A DNA stretch of 64,000 nucleotides from Rhizobium sp. RU36D (GTDB lineage Bacteria; Pseudomonadota; Alphaproteobacteria; Rhizobiales; Rhizobiaceae): positions 62,001 through 126,000 of the forward strand of contig NZ_FWXU01000013.1 in the NCBI RefSeq assembly GCF_900176345.1. The letters run 5' to 3'. Numbering within the stretch: position 1 is the first letter of the stretch; every line of letters begins with the position of its first letter. Below, one piece after another: positions 34,355 to 44,138 of this stretch. The notes below the pieces were generated by a model that was given only the letters and a program-made list of their open reading frames with translations, searched no databases and was not told where the DNA came from. A program made the position numbers and the translations under genes.

Positions 34355-35301
34355 TGCGCCCCTCCCCGCAGTCTTGGATCGAGCCAGAGATAGGCGAGAT
34401 CGACGATGAAGTTGACGATGATGACGAGCGCGGCGAAGAAGAGAACGACATCCTGCAGCACGATGACATCGCGCTGGGCCAGGGATTGCAGCGCCAGCCG
34501 CCCGAGGCCGGGCAGGTTGAAGACGTTTTCGATCAGCACCGCGCCGGCAATCAGGAAGGTGAATTGCAACCCGATGATGGTGATGACAGGGACCAGCGCA
34601 TTGGGCACGGCATGGCGCCACAGGGCGGCGCGCCGGGTCAGCCCCTTGGCCCGGGCGGTGCGCACGAAATCGTCGTTCAGCACCTCCAGCACGGAGGAGC
34701 GGGTGACACGGGTCAGCACACCCGCCTGCGGCAGGGCGAGCGCGATGGCGGGCATGAACAACGCCTCCAGCGCTGGCAGCACCCCCTGCTGCCAGCCGGG
34801 GAAACCGCCTGACGGCATCCAGCCCAGCGAGACCGAAAACACCAGCACCAGCAGCAAGCCGACCCAGAAGCCGGGCACGGCGATGAACAGTTGCGAGACC
34901 ACGCCGCCCAGATAGTCCAAGGCGGAATGACGCCGCGCTGCCGACGTGACCCCGAGCGGGATGGCGATGGCAACGGACAGGATAATGGCCATGACGGCGA
35001 GCGGCAGCGTCACCTTCAGCCGCTCCAGGATCAGCCCGGCAACGGGCACGTCATATGTATAGGACCGCCCGAGGTCGCCGGTCAGGAGGCCGCCCAGCCA
35101 TTGCAGGTAGCGGACGGGCAGCGGCTGGTCGAGCCCCAGTTCGCGGCGCAGAGCCTCCAGCGTATCGGCGCTGGCCGAGGTGCCCAGCATGATCGCCGCG
35201 GGATCTCCGGGCAGCACGTCCATGACAAGGAAGATCAGCGCCGAGACGAGCAGCAGGGTGAGGATGAGCGAGCCGATGCGGCGGGCGGCGAGGGTCAGCA
35301 T
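34351..35301 (-). CDS. peptide ABC transporter permease (DppB type)
   Basis: A 316-residue permease. The N-terminus LAARRIGSLILTLLLVSALIF is the first helix; FLVMDVLPGDPAAIMLG and LGLDQPLPVRYLQWLGGLLTGDLG are characteristic of the DppB/GsiC class. The EAA-type loop and six helices follow, with TRVTRSSVLEVLNDDFVRTA before LIENVFNLPGLGRLALQSL. It is coupled to dppC by a four-base overlap and separated from the binding-protein gene by palindromic copy D. Confidence 0.93.
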   Translation of the reverse strand: MLTLAARRIGSLILTLLLVSALIFLVMDVLPGDPAAIMLGTSASADTLEALRRELGLDQPLPVRYLQWLGGLLTGDLGRSYTYDVPVAGLILERLKVTLPLAVMAIILSVAIAIPLGVTSAARRHSALDYLGGVVSQLFIAVPGFWVGLLLVLVFSVSLGWMPSGGFPGWQQGVLPALEALFMPAIALALPQAGVLTRVTRSSVLEVLNDDFVRTARAKGLTRRAALWRHAVPNALVPVITIIGLQFTFLIAGAVLIENVFNLPGLGRLALQSLAQRDVIVLQDVVLFFAALVIIVNFIVDLAYLWLDPRLRGGAQ

Positions 35302-35349
35302 GGGATGGTGTCAATTCGACGCGGCCAAAGGCGCTTACATGAAGAAAGA

Positions 35350-35652
35350 CCCTCTCTGCCCTGCCGGGCATCTCCCCCACAAGGGGGGAGAAGACCTGGG
35401 GCCGATCGCTCGACTTCCATGACGGTTGCCATGGAGGCAGACCCAAACGGTCGGCTGATGCGAACGGAAGCGGACGGTGCCGCCGGTTCATCTCCGCCAT
35501 GTGCAGGGAGATAAGCCGGAATCCGCCGCTCTATCTTCAAATCGAAGAAACCATCTTTGCGGCCAAGGTGTAATCGTCTGGCGATTGAACCGAGCGGTGT
35601 CCGCGAGTCTTCTCCCCCCTTGTGGGGGAGATGCCCGGCAGGGCAGAGAGGG
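35350..35652. repeat. long inverted repeat, copy D
   Basis: Two 46-base arms at 35350-35395 and 35607-35652 are perfect reverse complements. They belong to the same family as copies A-C, with GACAAGAC-like end changes and a CACAAGG core in place of CTCAAGG. About 210 bases lie between, with a further decayed C/G-rich motif near 35480-35520 but no gene. It sits between the binding protein and dppB, both on the minus strand, where the hairpin could stabilise the binding-protein mRNA end. Confidence 0.92.
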
Positions 35653-35683
35653 TTTTTGATTGTTGACGCCCCCACGTCCCGCC

Positions 35684-37213
35684 TCACTCCTCCCAATAGA
35701 CCTCTGCCAGCACATTCGACGGGATCGGTTCGTTTTCCCACAGCCCCTTGAGCTTCTTGTTCCAAACCCCGAGCTTGGGCATGACGAAGAGATAGAGGGC
35801 CGGCACGTCTTCGGCCAGGATCTTCTGCGCTTCGCCATAGAGCCGGTCCTGTTCGGCCGGGTCGGTGCTGGCCTCGACCTTGTCGAGGATCTCGTTGAAG
35901 GCCGGGTTGGTGTAGTTGAAGTAATAGGGGTCGCGGGCATAGATATCGATGTCCATCGGCTCGGCATGAGCGACGATGGTCATGTCGTAATCTCGGCCCT
36001 TGAACACATCCTGCACCCATTTCGCCGGAAACTCCGTCGGCTCGATGGTCATGGTGACGCCGATCTCGGCGAACATGGCCTGCATGACCTCCGCCGAGCG
36101 CGGGGCATAGGCCATTTGCGGCGTCTTGATGGTGAAGGAAAAGCCGTTGGGATAGCCGGCCTCGGCCAGCAACGCCTTGGCCTTTTCCGGATCGTAGGGA
36201 TGGACCCCCGTCAGATCGAGATAGCCGCGGTCGTTGGGCGTGTAGTGGCTGCCGATCGGTGTGCCGAGGCCAGACCAGGCACCGTCCACCACCGTCTGGC
36301 GGTCGATTGCCATCATCAGCGCCTGGCGCACGCGCTTGTCGTCGAAGGGCTTGCGGGCATTGTTCATGCCGGCCACGACCTTCAGCTCGGTATTGCCGAT
36401 GACGGTGGTGAGCTTCGGATCGTCCTTGAAGCTTTCCATCAGCTCCGGCGCGCCGAATTCCGGGAAGGCATCGACATCGCCCGATTTCAGTGCCGCCGCC
36501 TGGGCCTGCGGATCGGATATGAAACGGAACGTCACCTTGTCCAGCTTCACCGCGACCTGGTCGTTCCAGTAGTCGGGATTGGCTGTTAGTTCCACCTTGT
36601 CGCCCTTGGCCCAGCTGACGAATTTGAACGGGCCGGTGCCGATGGGGTTGGACTTGGCGTCTGCAGCACTTTTCGTACCAACAATGGAAGAAGAGGGCCA
36701 GGCGAGCCAGTAGAGCAGGCTTCCAGCCGGCTCCTTCAGCTTCAGCACCAGGGTCGTGGCATCAGGCGTTTCGATCGTATCGATGGCGGCGAAGAAGCGC
36801 TTTTGCGGATTGACGCTGTCTGCGCCGCGCGCGCGCTCCAGCGAGGCCTTGGCGACCGAGGCATCGAAGACCTCGCCATCGTGGAATTTCACTCCTTCGG
36901 CGAGCTTGAAGGTATAGGTCAGGCCATCAGGCGCAATCTGCCAGCTGCGGGCAAGCTGCGGCTGGATCTTGCCGTCGCGGTCCACGGTCACCAGCCCCTC
37001 GAAAATGTTCTGCCAGGTGACCTGGCCGATGGCGACGGGAGCGGCCACCGTCGGGTCAAGGCCGGCAGGCTCGATGCCCATGCCGAGCGTCAATTCCTTG
37101 TCCGCGGCAAGAGAGGTGCCGCCAAGCGACAGGCCAGCCAGGGCCGTGGCAGTCATGGCAAAGGCAAGGCGGCGGATCGCGCGGGGCAATGACGCAGGCA
37201 TGTCGGTGATCAT
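35684..37213 (-). CDS. peptide ABC transporter substrate-binding protein (SBP family 5)
   Basis: A 509-residue periplasmic binding protein, first gene of the peptide transporter operon. Signal peptide: RRLAFAMTATALAGLSLG with cleavage near SLAAD. The family 5 pattern is clear: LGMGIEPAGLDPTVAAPVAI, QNIFEGLVTVDRDGKIQPQL, VKFHDGEVFDASVAKASLER, NPIGTGPFKFVSWAKGDKVE and NPDYWNDQ. The ATG at 37213 follows AGGGGAAAG. Such proteins capture peptides, nickel or opine-like compounds; the ligand is not obvious here. Confidence 0.92.
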   Translation of the reverse strand: MITDMPASLPRAIRRLAFAMTATALAGLSLGGTSLAADKELTLGMGIEPAGLDPTVAAPVAIGQVTWQNIFEGLVTVDRDGKIQPQLARSWQIAPDGLTYTFKLAEGVKFHDGEVFDASVAKASLERARGADSVNPQKRFFAAIDTIETPDATTLVLKLKEPAGSLLYWLAWPSSSIVGTKSAADAKSNPIGTGPFKFVSWAKGDKVELTANPDYWNDQVAVKLDKVTFRFISDPQAQAAALKSGDVDAFPEFGAPELMESFKDDPKLTTVIGNTELKVVAGMNNARKPFDDKRVRQALMMAIDRQTVVDGAWSGLGTPIGSHYTPNDRGYLDLTGVHPYDPEKAKALLAEAGYPNGFSFTIKTPQMAYAPRSAEVMQAMFAEIGVTMTIEPTEFPAKWVQDVFKGRDYDMTIVAHAEPMDIDIYARDPYYFNYTNPAFNEILDKVEASTDPAEQDRLYGEAQKILAEDVPALYLFVMPKLGVWNKKLKGLWENEPIPSNVLAEVYWEE

Positions 37214-37504
37214 TTCTTTCCCCTGTTTTGCGGGAGGCTTGTTGCGGCACTTTGGCCGATGTCGCGGTGCGAAATAGTGGCATCTCAGAGCCTGCGGCAC
37301 AATGGCGGATTTTGGCCCGGCGGTACGCTCACGGATATGGCAAGGGGTTGTGTTCGGCTGACACCGATTATCGGAACCGAGCCGGCATGCGGTGATCTCC
37401 GCATGCTTCCTAATGTGTGTGGTTAAGGCGCTAAGTTAATAAGTTTATTAATAATAGTGTGTATATAAGTTGACACTCACATAAAGGTTCCGGAGCCTAG
37501 TCGC

Positions 37505-39220
37505 ATGTCCCTTCTTTCCCCCTTCAGCTCCAACGCATCGGCCATTCTGGAGGCGATCCACCGCTCTCAGGCGGTGATCGAATTCGATCTCTCCGGCAAG
37601 ATCCTCGCCGCCAATAAGAACTTCTGCGATGCGATGGGCTACAAGCCGGAAGAGATCGTCGGCCGCCACCACAGCATGTTCGTGGAAAAGGATTACGCGA
37701 CCTCATCCGCCTATCGCGACTTCTGGTCGCGGCTCGGCAGCGGCAAGTTCGAGCAGGCGCAATACAAGCGCGTGGCCAAGGGCGGTCGCGAGGTCTGGAT
37801 CCAGGCATCCTACAACCCGATCATGAAGGGCGGCAAGGCGGTGAAGGTCATCAAGTTCGCGACTGATATCACTGCGTCGAAGTTGGAAAGCCTTGACAGC
37901 AAGGGCAAGCTGGAAGCGCTGTCGCGGGCGCAGGCCATCATCGAGTTTACCCCCGATGGCAAGATCCTGACCGCCAACAAGAATTTTCTCTCCGTCATGG
38001 GCTACGACCTCGGCGAACTCACCGGGCGCCACCACTCGATGTTCTGCGAGCCTGATTATGCGCGCTCTCCCGCCTATCGGCAGTTCTGGGAAGGTCTCGC
38101 TGCCGGCAAGCCGGCCAGCAGCCAGTTCACCCGCCTGGCCAAGGATGGCAGCAAGGTGTTCATCGAGGCCTCGTACAATCCGATCCTGGATGACGACGGC
38201 AAGGTGCTGAAGGTGGTGAAGTTTGCCATAGACGTTTCCGGCCGCGTGCGCGCGGTCGAGGAATTGGCGGCCGGCCTGGAGCGCCTTGCCGATTGCAATA
38301 TCCGCATGACGCTCGACAAGCCGTTCACGCCGGAATTCGAGCATCTGCGGCACAATTTCAACACCTCCATCGGCCGGTTCCAGGAGACGCTCGCGGAAGT
38401 GTTGACGGAGACGACAGAGCTTTCCAGCGAGGGGCAATCGATCCGCGACGCCGCCGGAAATCTAGCCCAGCGCACCGAGCAGCAGGCCACGGCGCTGGAG
38501 CAGACCTCGGCAGCCCTGGCGCAGATCACCGCGACCGTGAAGGATTCGAGCCTCCGCACGCGGGAGACCCGTGCCTTGGTGCAGGATGCGCGCAAGGCCG
38601 CCTCCCAGTCGGTGAGCGTGGTTGACGAGACGGTCGCCGCGATCGGGCGGATCGAGAATGCCTCGGCTGAAATCGGCAAGATCATCGATGTGATCGACCA
38701 GATCGCGTTCCAGACCAACCTTCTCGCCCTCAATGCCGGGGTCGAGGCCGCGCGCGCCGGCGAGGCGGGCAAGGGCTTTGCCGTGGTGGCGCAGGAGGTG
38801 CGGGAACTGGCGCAACGCTCCGCCCAGGCCGCGCGCGAAATCGCCGGCCTGATTGCCAATTCCACCCGCGAGGTGGAAGAAGGCGTGCGGCTGGTGAGTG
38901 ACACCGGTGAAGCGCTGCGGCGGATCGAGGAGTTCGTGGACTCCATCAACCTGAACATCGAGGCGATCGCGACATCGGCCAACGAGCAATCCACCAATCT
39001 CGGAGAGATCAATGCATCGATCGGCGAACTGGACAAGATGACCCAGCAGAATGCCGCGATGGTCAACAACACCACGAAGATCAGCGAGGGATTGGCGGAG
39101 GGGGCCTCGCGGCTGGAGGCGCTCGTCAACCGGTTCAAGCTCAACCGGCGCTCGGCCATTCGCGAGCCGGGTTCCGCGGCGGCGGCCGCAGGTCCTGCCT
39201 ACGGTCGACGCGCCGCCTGA
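37505..39220 (+). CDS. soluble methyl-accepting chemotaxis protein with two PAS domains
   Basis: A 571-residue receptor with no membrane segment or signal. Two near-duplicate PAS domains occupy about residues 15-115 and 135-240; each has the pattern xIEFxxxGKILxANKNF followed by GRHHSMF and a later ASYNPI. A HAMP-like linker follows, and residues about 300-540 are the signalling domain with conserved hairpin tip [34 protein letters not shown] split here only for description. No CheR-binding pentapeptide at the end. It probably senses internal redox or a cofactor. Two PAS copies are clearly an internal duplication. Confidence 0.92.
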   Translation: MSLLSPFSSNASAILEAIHRSQAVIEFDLSGKILAANKNFCDAMGYKPEEIVGRHHSMFVEKDYATSSAYRDFWSRLGSGKFEQAQYKRVAKGGREVWIQASYNPIMKGGKAVKVIKFATDITASKLESLDSKGKLEALSRAQAIIEFTPDGKILTANKNFLSVMGYDLGELTGRHHSMFCEPDYARSPAYRQFWEGLAAGKPASSQFTRLAKDGSKVFIEASYNPILDDDGKVLKVVKFAIDVSGRVRAVEELAAGLERLADCNIRMTLDKPFTPEFEHLRHNFNTSIGRFQETLAEVLTETTELSSEGQSIRDAAGNLAQRTEQQATALEQTSAALAQITATVKDSSLRTRETRALVQDARKAASQSVSVVDETVAAIGRIENASAEIGKIIDVIDQIAFQTNLLALNAGVEAARAGEAGKGFAVVAQEVRELAQRSAQAAREIAGLIANSTREVEEGVRLVSDTGEALRRIEEFVDSINLNIEAIATSANEQSTNLGEINASIGELDKMTQQNAAMVNNTTKISEGLAEGASRLEALVNRFKLNRRSAIREPGSAAAAAGPAYGRRAA

Positions 39221-39236
39221 CGCTGGTCAGTAGAGG

Positions 39237-39515
39237 CTAGGCCCGGCCCTCGGCAGGGCCTGGCAGCAAGGACATGCCGGCGGCCTGGGCCGCCCGCATG
39301 AAGGCGCGGCGCGCTAGGCCGGTCAACTGGCCGGCTTCCAGCGCCCGTGCGCACCACATCATGGCGCGATGGCGCGCCTCGCAGCGGCGTGTGGGCCATT
39401 CATATTCCAGGAAATCCAGTGCGTCATAAGGATGCTTGAAGCTGCGGCTCAAGCCGCTCGGCATGACGATATGGACGGGTTGGTGCCAAAAGCGCTCTTT
39501 ACTCGACATAATCAT
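39237..39515 (-). CDS. DUF982 family protein
   Basis: A 92-residue protein of the DUF982 family, common in rhizobia. It has the family frame: a start with FWHQPVHIVMPSG, then ALDFLEYEWPTRRCEARHRAM, ARALEAGQLTGLARRAFMRA and AAGMSLLPG. It is convergent with the soluble chemoreceptor gene, 16 bases apart. Function is unknown. Confidence 0.83.
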   Translation of the reverse strand: MIMSSKERFWHQPVHIVMPSGLSRSFKHPYDALDFLEYEWPTRRCEARHRAMMWCARALEAGQLTGLARRAFMRAAQAAGMSLLPGPAEGRA

Positions 39516-39570
39516 CTCCCTGTGGCCGCAGATAACGGGGCGCGGGGAGGATGGTTCCGTAAAATCTGAT

Positions 39571-39957
39571 CTATTTTTCGGTCGGCGGGGTGCCGCCGGG
39601 CGCCGGTTCCGACCGCGTCAGCACGAAGACGGCGCAGCACAGCAGGATGATGCCGATGGCGATCCGGAGCGCCAGGCTTTGAGGACCGGCGAACCAGACG
39701 ATGCCATAGCTCGCCGTCATCAACGAAATCGAGGCGATCTTCGCCTTGCGCGCAATCGCCCCCTCCCGCCGCCAATCCGTCAGCGGCTTTCCGTACCGGG
39801 GATGGTCGATCAGCCATTGTTCGAAGCGCGGCGATGTGCGGGCAAACAGTGCCGCCGCCAGGATCATGAAGGGCGTGGTGGGCAGCACCGGCAGGAAGAT
39901 GCCGATGATGCCAAGCCCGACGGCAAGCCAGGCAATGAGGAGGAGCAGGATGCGCAT
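39571..39957 (-). CDS. YbaN/DUF454 small membrane protein
   Basis: A 128-residue protein of the DUF454/YbaN family. The N-terminus is a membrane helix (LLLLIAWLAVGLGIIGIFLP) followed by the family motif LPTTPFMILAAALFARTSPRF and HPRYGKPLTDWRREGAI; two further hydrophobic segments follow (ASISLMTASYGIVWF and LRIAIGIILLCCAVFVL). The ATG at 39957 is chosen because the extended N-terminus lacks family sequence. Inner membrane; function unknown. The 268 bases to the ferredoxin gene contain no gene. Confidence 0.87.
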   Translation of the reverse strand: MRILLLLIAWLAVGLGIIGIFLPVLPTTPFMILAAALFARTSPRFEQWLIDHPRYGKPLTDWRREGAIARKAKIASISLMTASYGIVWFAGPQSLALRIAIGIILLCCAVFVLTRSEPAPGGTPPTEK

Positions 39958-40225
39958 CGGTCTTGGTCCAGGGACGGCCAGCGACGGGTTCGTCGCGGCA
40001 ATGCCTTCCTCATATAGACAAGTTTTATCCCGCGCAAAGGGTGAGGTGCGAAACGGCCCACGGGCCGTGGCTTTGCAAAGACACGGCCGATGGGTGGAAA
40101 ACACCAGTAAATAAGGCCGGAACGTATTAAAGCGTCGGAATGTAAAAATTATTCCCGTCTAACAATATTTCCGAATCTATATTTTGGAAATACTAGAAAA
40201 TCAGGGCGCGCGATCTCGTTCGCGC

Positions 40226-40585
40226 CTACCGGACTGCGTCACAACGCTGTTCGACCCTGTCGCGGGGCGGAAAGGCTGCGATGACGGGATGGTCGAGCGG
40301 GCTGGCGCGGCCTTTTTCCCAGCCGCCGGGTGCGCCCCAGCCGGTGACCTCGGCGCCGAAAAAATCGCGGTTTGCGGTGATATAGACCTGCTTTTCCGGC
40401 GGCACATCCTCGTCCCACAGGATTGCATCGACAGGACAGACCGAGAGGCACAGGCCGCAATTGATGCATTCGTCGGGGTGGATATAGAAGGACCGTCCGC
40501 CCTCGTAGATGCAGTCCACCGGGCATGCCGTGGTGCAATCGCCATCCTTCACGTCGATGCACGGATCGGTAATCACATAGGCCAT
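40226..40585 (-). CDS. fdxA: 7Fe ferredoxin
   Basis: A 119-residue ferredoxin with Cys at 9, 17, 21, 25, 40, 43, 46 and 50, the same spacing as the 7Fe ferredoxin I of Azotobacter (each position one higher), so one [3Fe-4S] and one [4Fe-4S] cluster are expected. The C-terminal extension after DILWDEDVPPEKQ-type sequence is about normal for FdxA proteins of alphaproteobacteria. It transfers single electrons at low potential. It stands alone, with no redox partner gene adjacent. Confidence 0.93.
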   Translation of the reverse strand: MAYVITDPCIDVKDGDCTTACPVDCIYEGGRSFYIHPDECINCGLCLSVCPVDAILWDEDVPPEKQVYITANRDFFGAEVTGWGAPGGWEKGRASPLDHPVIAAFPPRDRVEQRCDAVR

Positions 40586-40870
40586 GGGACGATCTCCGCG
40601 GGTCGGCAGGATGGGCTTATCCGTTATCCCAGATCGATGCGTTGCGCAGAAGTGCCGATTTTCGGTGTTTTCGTTGCCGGTTCGGCAACGCGGGCCTTTG
40701 CCAAGTCTTGCGTCAATAGCTCGTGAATTCGCAATTGCTTATACACGCGAAAATCAGTCGTATACTCTGCGTTTGAGCCGAGAAAGGCGACTTACTACGC
40801 ATTTAGCTAAATTTAATCTATTTCAATCAGACTTTCCTGATATCAGTCAATTTTAGGGGGTTCTGGCGGT

Positions 40871-42688
40871 ATGAAGACGATGAAAATATCCTTCAGGCTG
40901 TATATGCTGGTGGCCTTGTCGCTGGCGATTTTCTCCGCCGCGCTGGTCTATGCCTTGTATCACGGTCAAAATGCGCTGGTTGCCGAGCGCAAGGCCAAGC
41001 TCAGTGCCATGGACGAGAGCATGATCACCTTGTTCAAGTTCTATCATGGCCTGGAGACCTCGGGTGCCATCACCCGGGAGGAGGCCCAGACCCGCGCCAA
41101 GGATGCGGTGCGGGCGCTGCGGTATGAAGATAGCGGCTACTTCTGGATCAATGACATGAAGGCCAATATCGTCATGCATCCGATCAAGCCGGCGCTTGAT
41201 GGCACGGATCAGTCGAAGATGGCCGATCCCACGGGCAAGTTCATTTTCCAGGAATTCGTCAAGGCTGTCCAGAACAGCCCGACCCGCCAGGGCTATGTCG
41301 ATTATCTCTGGCCGAAGCCTGGCTTTGAAGAGCCGGTGCTGAAATATTCCCACGTCGCCGGTTTCGAGCCCTGGGGCTGGATCGTCGGCACGGGCGTCTA
41401 TGCTGACGACTTGGCAGCCCTGTTCCGCCGCAACGCGATCGAGACGGCCGGTATTCTCGGCGTCGGCGGTCTCGCCATCGTGCTCGTTGCCTTCGCCATC
41501 GTGCGCAGCGTTGTCGGCCCGATCGGCCGTCTGCAGGTGGTCATGACGGCTATCTCGGAAGAAGACGTGTCGCAGGAGGTGCCGGAAACCGGCCGCGGCG
41601 ACGAGATCGGCCAGATGGCCAAGGTGGTTGCGGTGCTGCGTGATTCCGTTCGGGAGCGCATGGAGTTGCGCGGCCGCGACGTGGAGCAGCAGCAGCGGAT
41701 CAATGAGACCCGCGACCAGAACGAACGCCAGGCCCAGGCCATTGCCAAGGTGCAGGCCGATGCCATGCATACCGTTGGTTCGGCGCTGGAGCGTCTCGCC
41801 AATGGCGACCTGACGGCAACGATTGGCGAGATCCCTGCCGAATATGCCAAGCTGCGCACCGACTTCAACCGCGCGGTCGAGGCCTTGAACGACGTCATCT
41901 CGTCCATCGCGCAGTCCACAGAGATCGTGCATGGCAGCGCTGGCGGCATTGCCGAAGCGGCCAACAATCTGTCCCATCGCACGGAGCAGCAGGCGGCCTC
42001 GCTGGAGGAAACCGCAGCCGCCCTCGACGAGATCACCGCAACGGTTCGCTCCTCTTCCGAGCGCGCGGCTGAAGCGAGCCGCATGGTCAGCGAGACCAAG
42101 CAGAGCACCGGCAAGTCTGGCTCCATCGTTCGCGATGCCGTCTCGGCGATGAGCCGGATCGAGGATGCGTCCAACCGCATCGGCCAGATCATCGGCGTGA
42201 TCGACGAGATCGCCTTCCAGACCAACCTGCTTGCGCTCAATGCCGGTGTCGAGGCAGCCCGTGCCGGCGAGGCAGGCCGCGGCTTTGCCGTCGTGGCGCA
42301 GGAAGTCCGTGAACTGGCGCAGCGCTCTGCCAATGCGGCCAAGGAAATCAAGAGCCTGATCAGCAATTCTGCCCATGAGGTGGAAACCGGCGTGGCGCTG
42401 GTGCGCTCCACGGGTGATGCGCTGACGGAAATCGAGGCCCTGGTCAACAAGGTCAACGATCAGGTGAACTCGATTGCGACCGCTGCCAAGGAGCAGGCCG
42501 TGGGCCTGGCCGAAGTCAACACCGCCGTCAACACCATGGACCAGATGACCCAGCAGAACGCGGCCATGGTGGAAGAGACCTCCGCCGCCAGCCAGACGCT
42601 GACGCTGGAAAGCAACCAGTTGAAGGCACTGCTGCAGAACTTCCGGCTGGCCGGCCGCCACGAGACCACCCACCGCCGCGCCGCCTGA
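40871..42688 (+). CDS. transmembrane methyl-accepting chemotaxis protein with Cache sensor
   Basis: A 605-residue receptor. Helix 1 is at about residues 11-32; the periplasmic part (35-185) is a single Cache domain of the sCache_2 type, with [20 protein letters not shown] and [14 protein letters not shown]. Helix 2 is near 190-212, followed by a HAMP domain and the methyl-accepting signalling domain with the conserved hairpin tip ([20 protein letters not shown]). sCache_2 domains typically bind small organic acids. The upstream 285 bases are AT-rich and contain no gene. The signalling domain closely resembles that of the receptor at 37505. Confidence 0.93.
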   Translation: MKTMKISFRLYMLVALSLAIFSAALVYALYHGQNALVAERKAKLSAMDESMITLFKFYHGLETSGAITREEAQTRAKDAVRALRYEDSGYFWINDMKANIVMHPIKPALDGTDQSKMADPTGKFIFQEFVKAVQNSPTRQGYVDYLWPKPGFEEPVLKYSHVAGFEPWGWIVGTGVYADDLAALFRRNAIETAGILGVGGLAIVLVAFAIVRSVVGPIGRLQVVMTAISEEDVSQEVPETGRGDEIGQMAKVVAVLRDSVRERMELRGRDVEQQQRINETRDQNERQAQAIAKVQADAMHTVGSALERLANGDLTATIGEIPAEYAKLRTDFNRAVEALNDVISSIAQSTEIVHGSAGGIAEAANNLSHRTEQQAASLEETAAALDEITATVRSSSERAAEASRMVSETKQSTGKSGSIVRDAVSAMSRIEDASNRIGQIIGVIDEIAFQTNLLALNAGVEAARAGEAGRGFAVVAQEVRELAQRSANAAKEIKSLISNSAHEVETGVALVRSTGDALTEIEALVNKVNDQVNSIATAAKEQAVGLAEVNTAVNTMDQMTQQNAAMVEETSAASQTLTLESNQLKALLQNFRLAGRHETTHRRAA

Positions 42689-42720
42689 GGACGTCTGTCC
42701 AGATATCGGCAATGAAAAAA

Positions 42721-42744
42721 GGAGAGGCCTGCCCGGGCCTCTCC
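42721..42744 (+). terminator. probable intrinsic terminator of the chemoreceptor gene
   Basis: GGAGAGGCC at 42721-42729 pairs with GGCCTCTCC at 42736-42744 across a 6-base loop, followed by TTCTGTCTTTCT and preceded by a run of A. It lies 32 bases after the chemoreceptor stop and before the convergent DUF2934 gene, so it probably terminates both strands. Confidence 0.75.
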
Positions 42745-42774
42745 TTCTGTCTTTCTCGGCGAACGTTCGTGTGT

Positions 42775-43098
42775 TTAAGCCAGCTTGCGCCGCTTGTCCG
42801 TGGCGCGGACGCTGCTGCCCTGGGCGGCGGGAGCAGCCGAGGCCCCAGCCAGGGGTGCGGCGTGCAGGCTGTCCGGCACGACGGGTGCGGCGGGGTCGCT
42901 CTGCTTCGGTGTGGTCTCGGCCATCGTCTGGCCGGCATTCACATTGCCGGCCTCCGCAGCCATGATGTCGCCGGTCTCGGCGCGGACTTCCTCCACAGCT
43001 CTCAGCCAGTGGTGGAAATCGTTTCCTTCGGGGCGGCCTTCCTGTTCCCAGATCGCATAGGCCCGTTCGCGAATTCGCTCATCCAGTTCTCTGTCCAT
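42775..43098 (-). CDS. DUF2934 family protein
   Basis: A 107-residue protein. The first 45 residues are a DUF2934 domain (RIRERAYAIWEQEGRPEGN, then HHWLRAVEEV), and the rest is a Pro/Ala/Thr-rich disordered tail ending in the basic ATDKRRKLA. Function unknown; common in soil proteobacteria. Confidence 0.85.
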   Translation of the reverse strand: MDRELDERIRERAYAIWEQEGRPEGNDFHHWLRAVEEVRAETGDIMAAEAGNVNAGQTMAETTPKQSDPAAPVVPDSLHAAPLAGASAAPAAQGSSVRATDKRRKLA

Positions 43099-43165
43099 GG
43101 CGCTCTCCTTGCCCTTTGGTCGCTATGACGCACAACTGTAACGCTCACGGATTGTTCCCGACGAA

Positions 43166-44098
43166 TCAGGAAAAGCCGATCAGGAACAGGATAGCGGAAA
43201 CGGTGAAGAACGAGAGTGCCGTCGTGAGAATAAGCGCGGAAGCTGCAAGGCTTTCCTCGCCCCAGCGCAGGCCAAACAGGGCATAGATGCTCATCATCGG
43301 CACCGATGCGATCAGCACGCCGCTGATCAGCAGGTCCTGAGGCAGCGTGCCGACCGATACAAGGCATGCGAGTACGCTCAGCGGATGGGCGATGAGCTTG
43401 CCGCCGACGATCCAGCCGATCGACCCGCGCGGCGGCGAGATCGTCAGCGCGGCGACGGCCCCACCCACCGCAAGCAGCGCCACGGGTGCCGATACCGGCG
43501 CCAGCATCGACAGCGTGCGCTCCAGCGCGGTTGGCAAGGCAAGGCCCGACAGCGAGAAGGCGACGGCCGCCAGCACCGAGAGCAGCAGCGGATTGCGCGC
43601 CATGCCCATCAGCGTCTGGCGCAGGGCGGCCAGGCTCAAGCCCTTGCCGGCGGCACTATCGGCAATGGTGACGGCAAGCGGCATCATCACGATGTTTTCG
43701 ACCAGCATCGCCATGGTGAAGGCCTGCAGCGCGGCATCCCCGACCACGAGGGCCGCCACCGGAAAGCCCATGAAGGCACTGTTGGAACAGCACATGCCCA
43801 TCGCTTCCAGCACGGCGGTCTGGCGCGGCCGCTTCAGCACCTTCAGCGAAAAGGCGAGGCCGATGGCAAAGACGATGAGGGATCCGGCGAGATAGCCCAA
43901 CACGAAATCCCAGCGCAGGATTTCGGTGATCGGGTTGCGCGCGATGTTGACGAAAATGGTGGCGGGCATGCAGACCCGCATGACGACGCGTCCCAGCGAC
44001 CTTATCTCGCCGGCCTCGACATAGCCGGTCCGCGTCGCCAGAAACCCGGTCGCGATGATCAGGTAGATCGGCAGGGTGACGGACAGCACCTCGATCAT
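43166..44098 (-). CDS. AEC-family transporter
   Basis: A 310-residue membrane protein with about ten helices, of the auxin efflux carrier (AEC) family. The start MIEVLSVTLPIYLIIATGFL, the cross-over region FVNIARNPITEI and the later LMGMARNPLLLSVLAAVAF with LISGVLIASVPMMSIYALF are typical. In bacteria such proteins move organic acids such as malate or malonate. It is the last gene of the minus-strand operon with an aldolase, a dehydrogenase and AroQ, and may import or export an intermediate of that pathway. Confidence 0.88.
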   Translation of the reverse strand: MIEVLSVTLPIYLIIATGFLATRTGYVEAGEIRSLGRVVMRVCMPATIFVNIARNPITEILRWDFVLGYLAGSLIVFAIGLAFSLKVLKRPRQTAVLEAMGMCCSNSAFMGFPVAALVVGDAALQAFTMAMLVENIVMMPLAVTIADSAAGKGLSLAALRQTLMGMARNPLLLSVLAAVAFSLSGLALPTALERTLSMLAPVSAPVALLAVGGAVAALTISPPRGSIGWIVGGKLIAHPLSVLACLVSVGTLPQDLLISGVLIASVPMMSIYALFGLRWGEESLAASALILTTALSFFTVSAILFLIGFS

Positions 44099-44138
44099 TG
44101 GAGGCGCCGTCCCGCGACTGGCCGAGCAGGCTCTTTCG

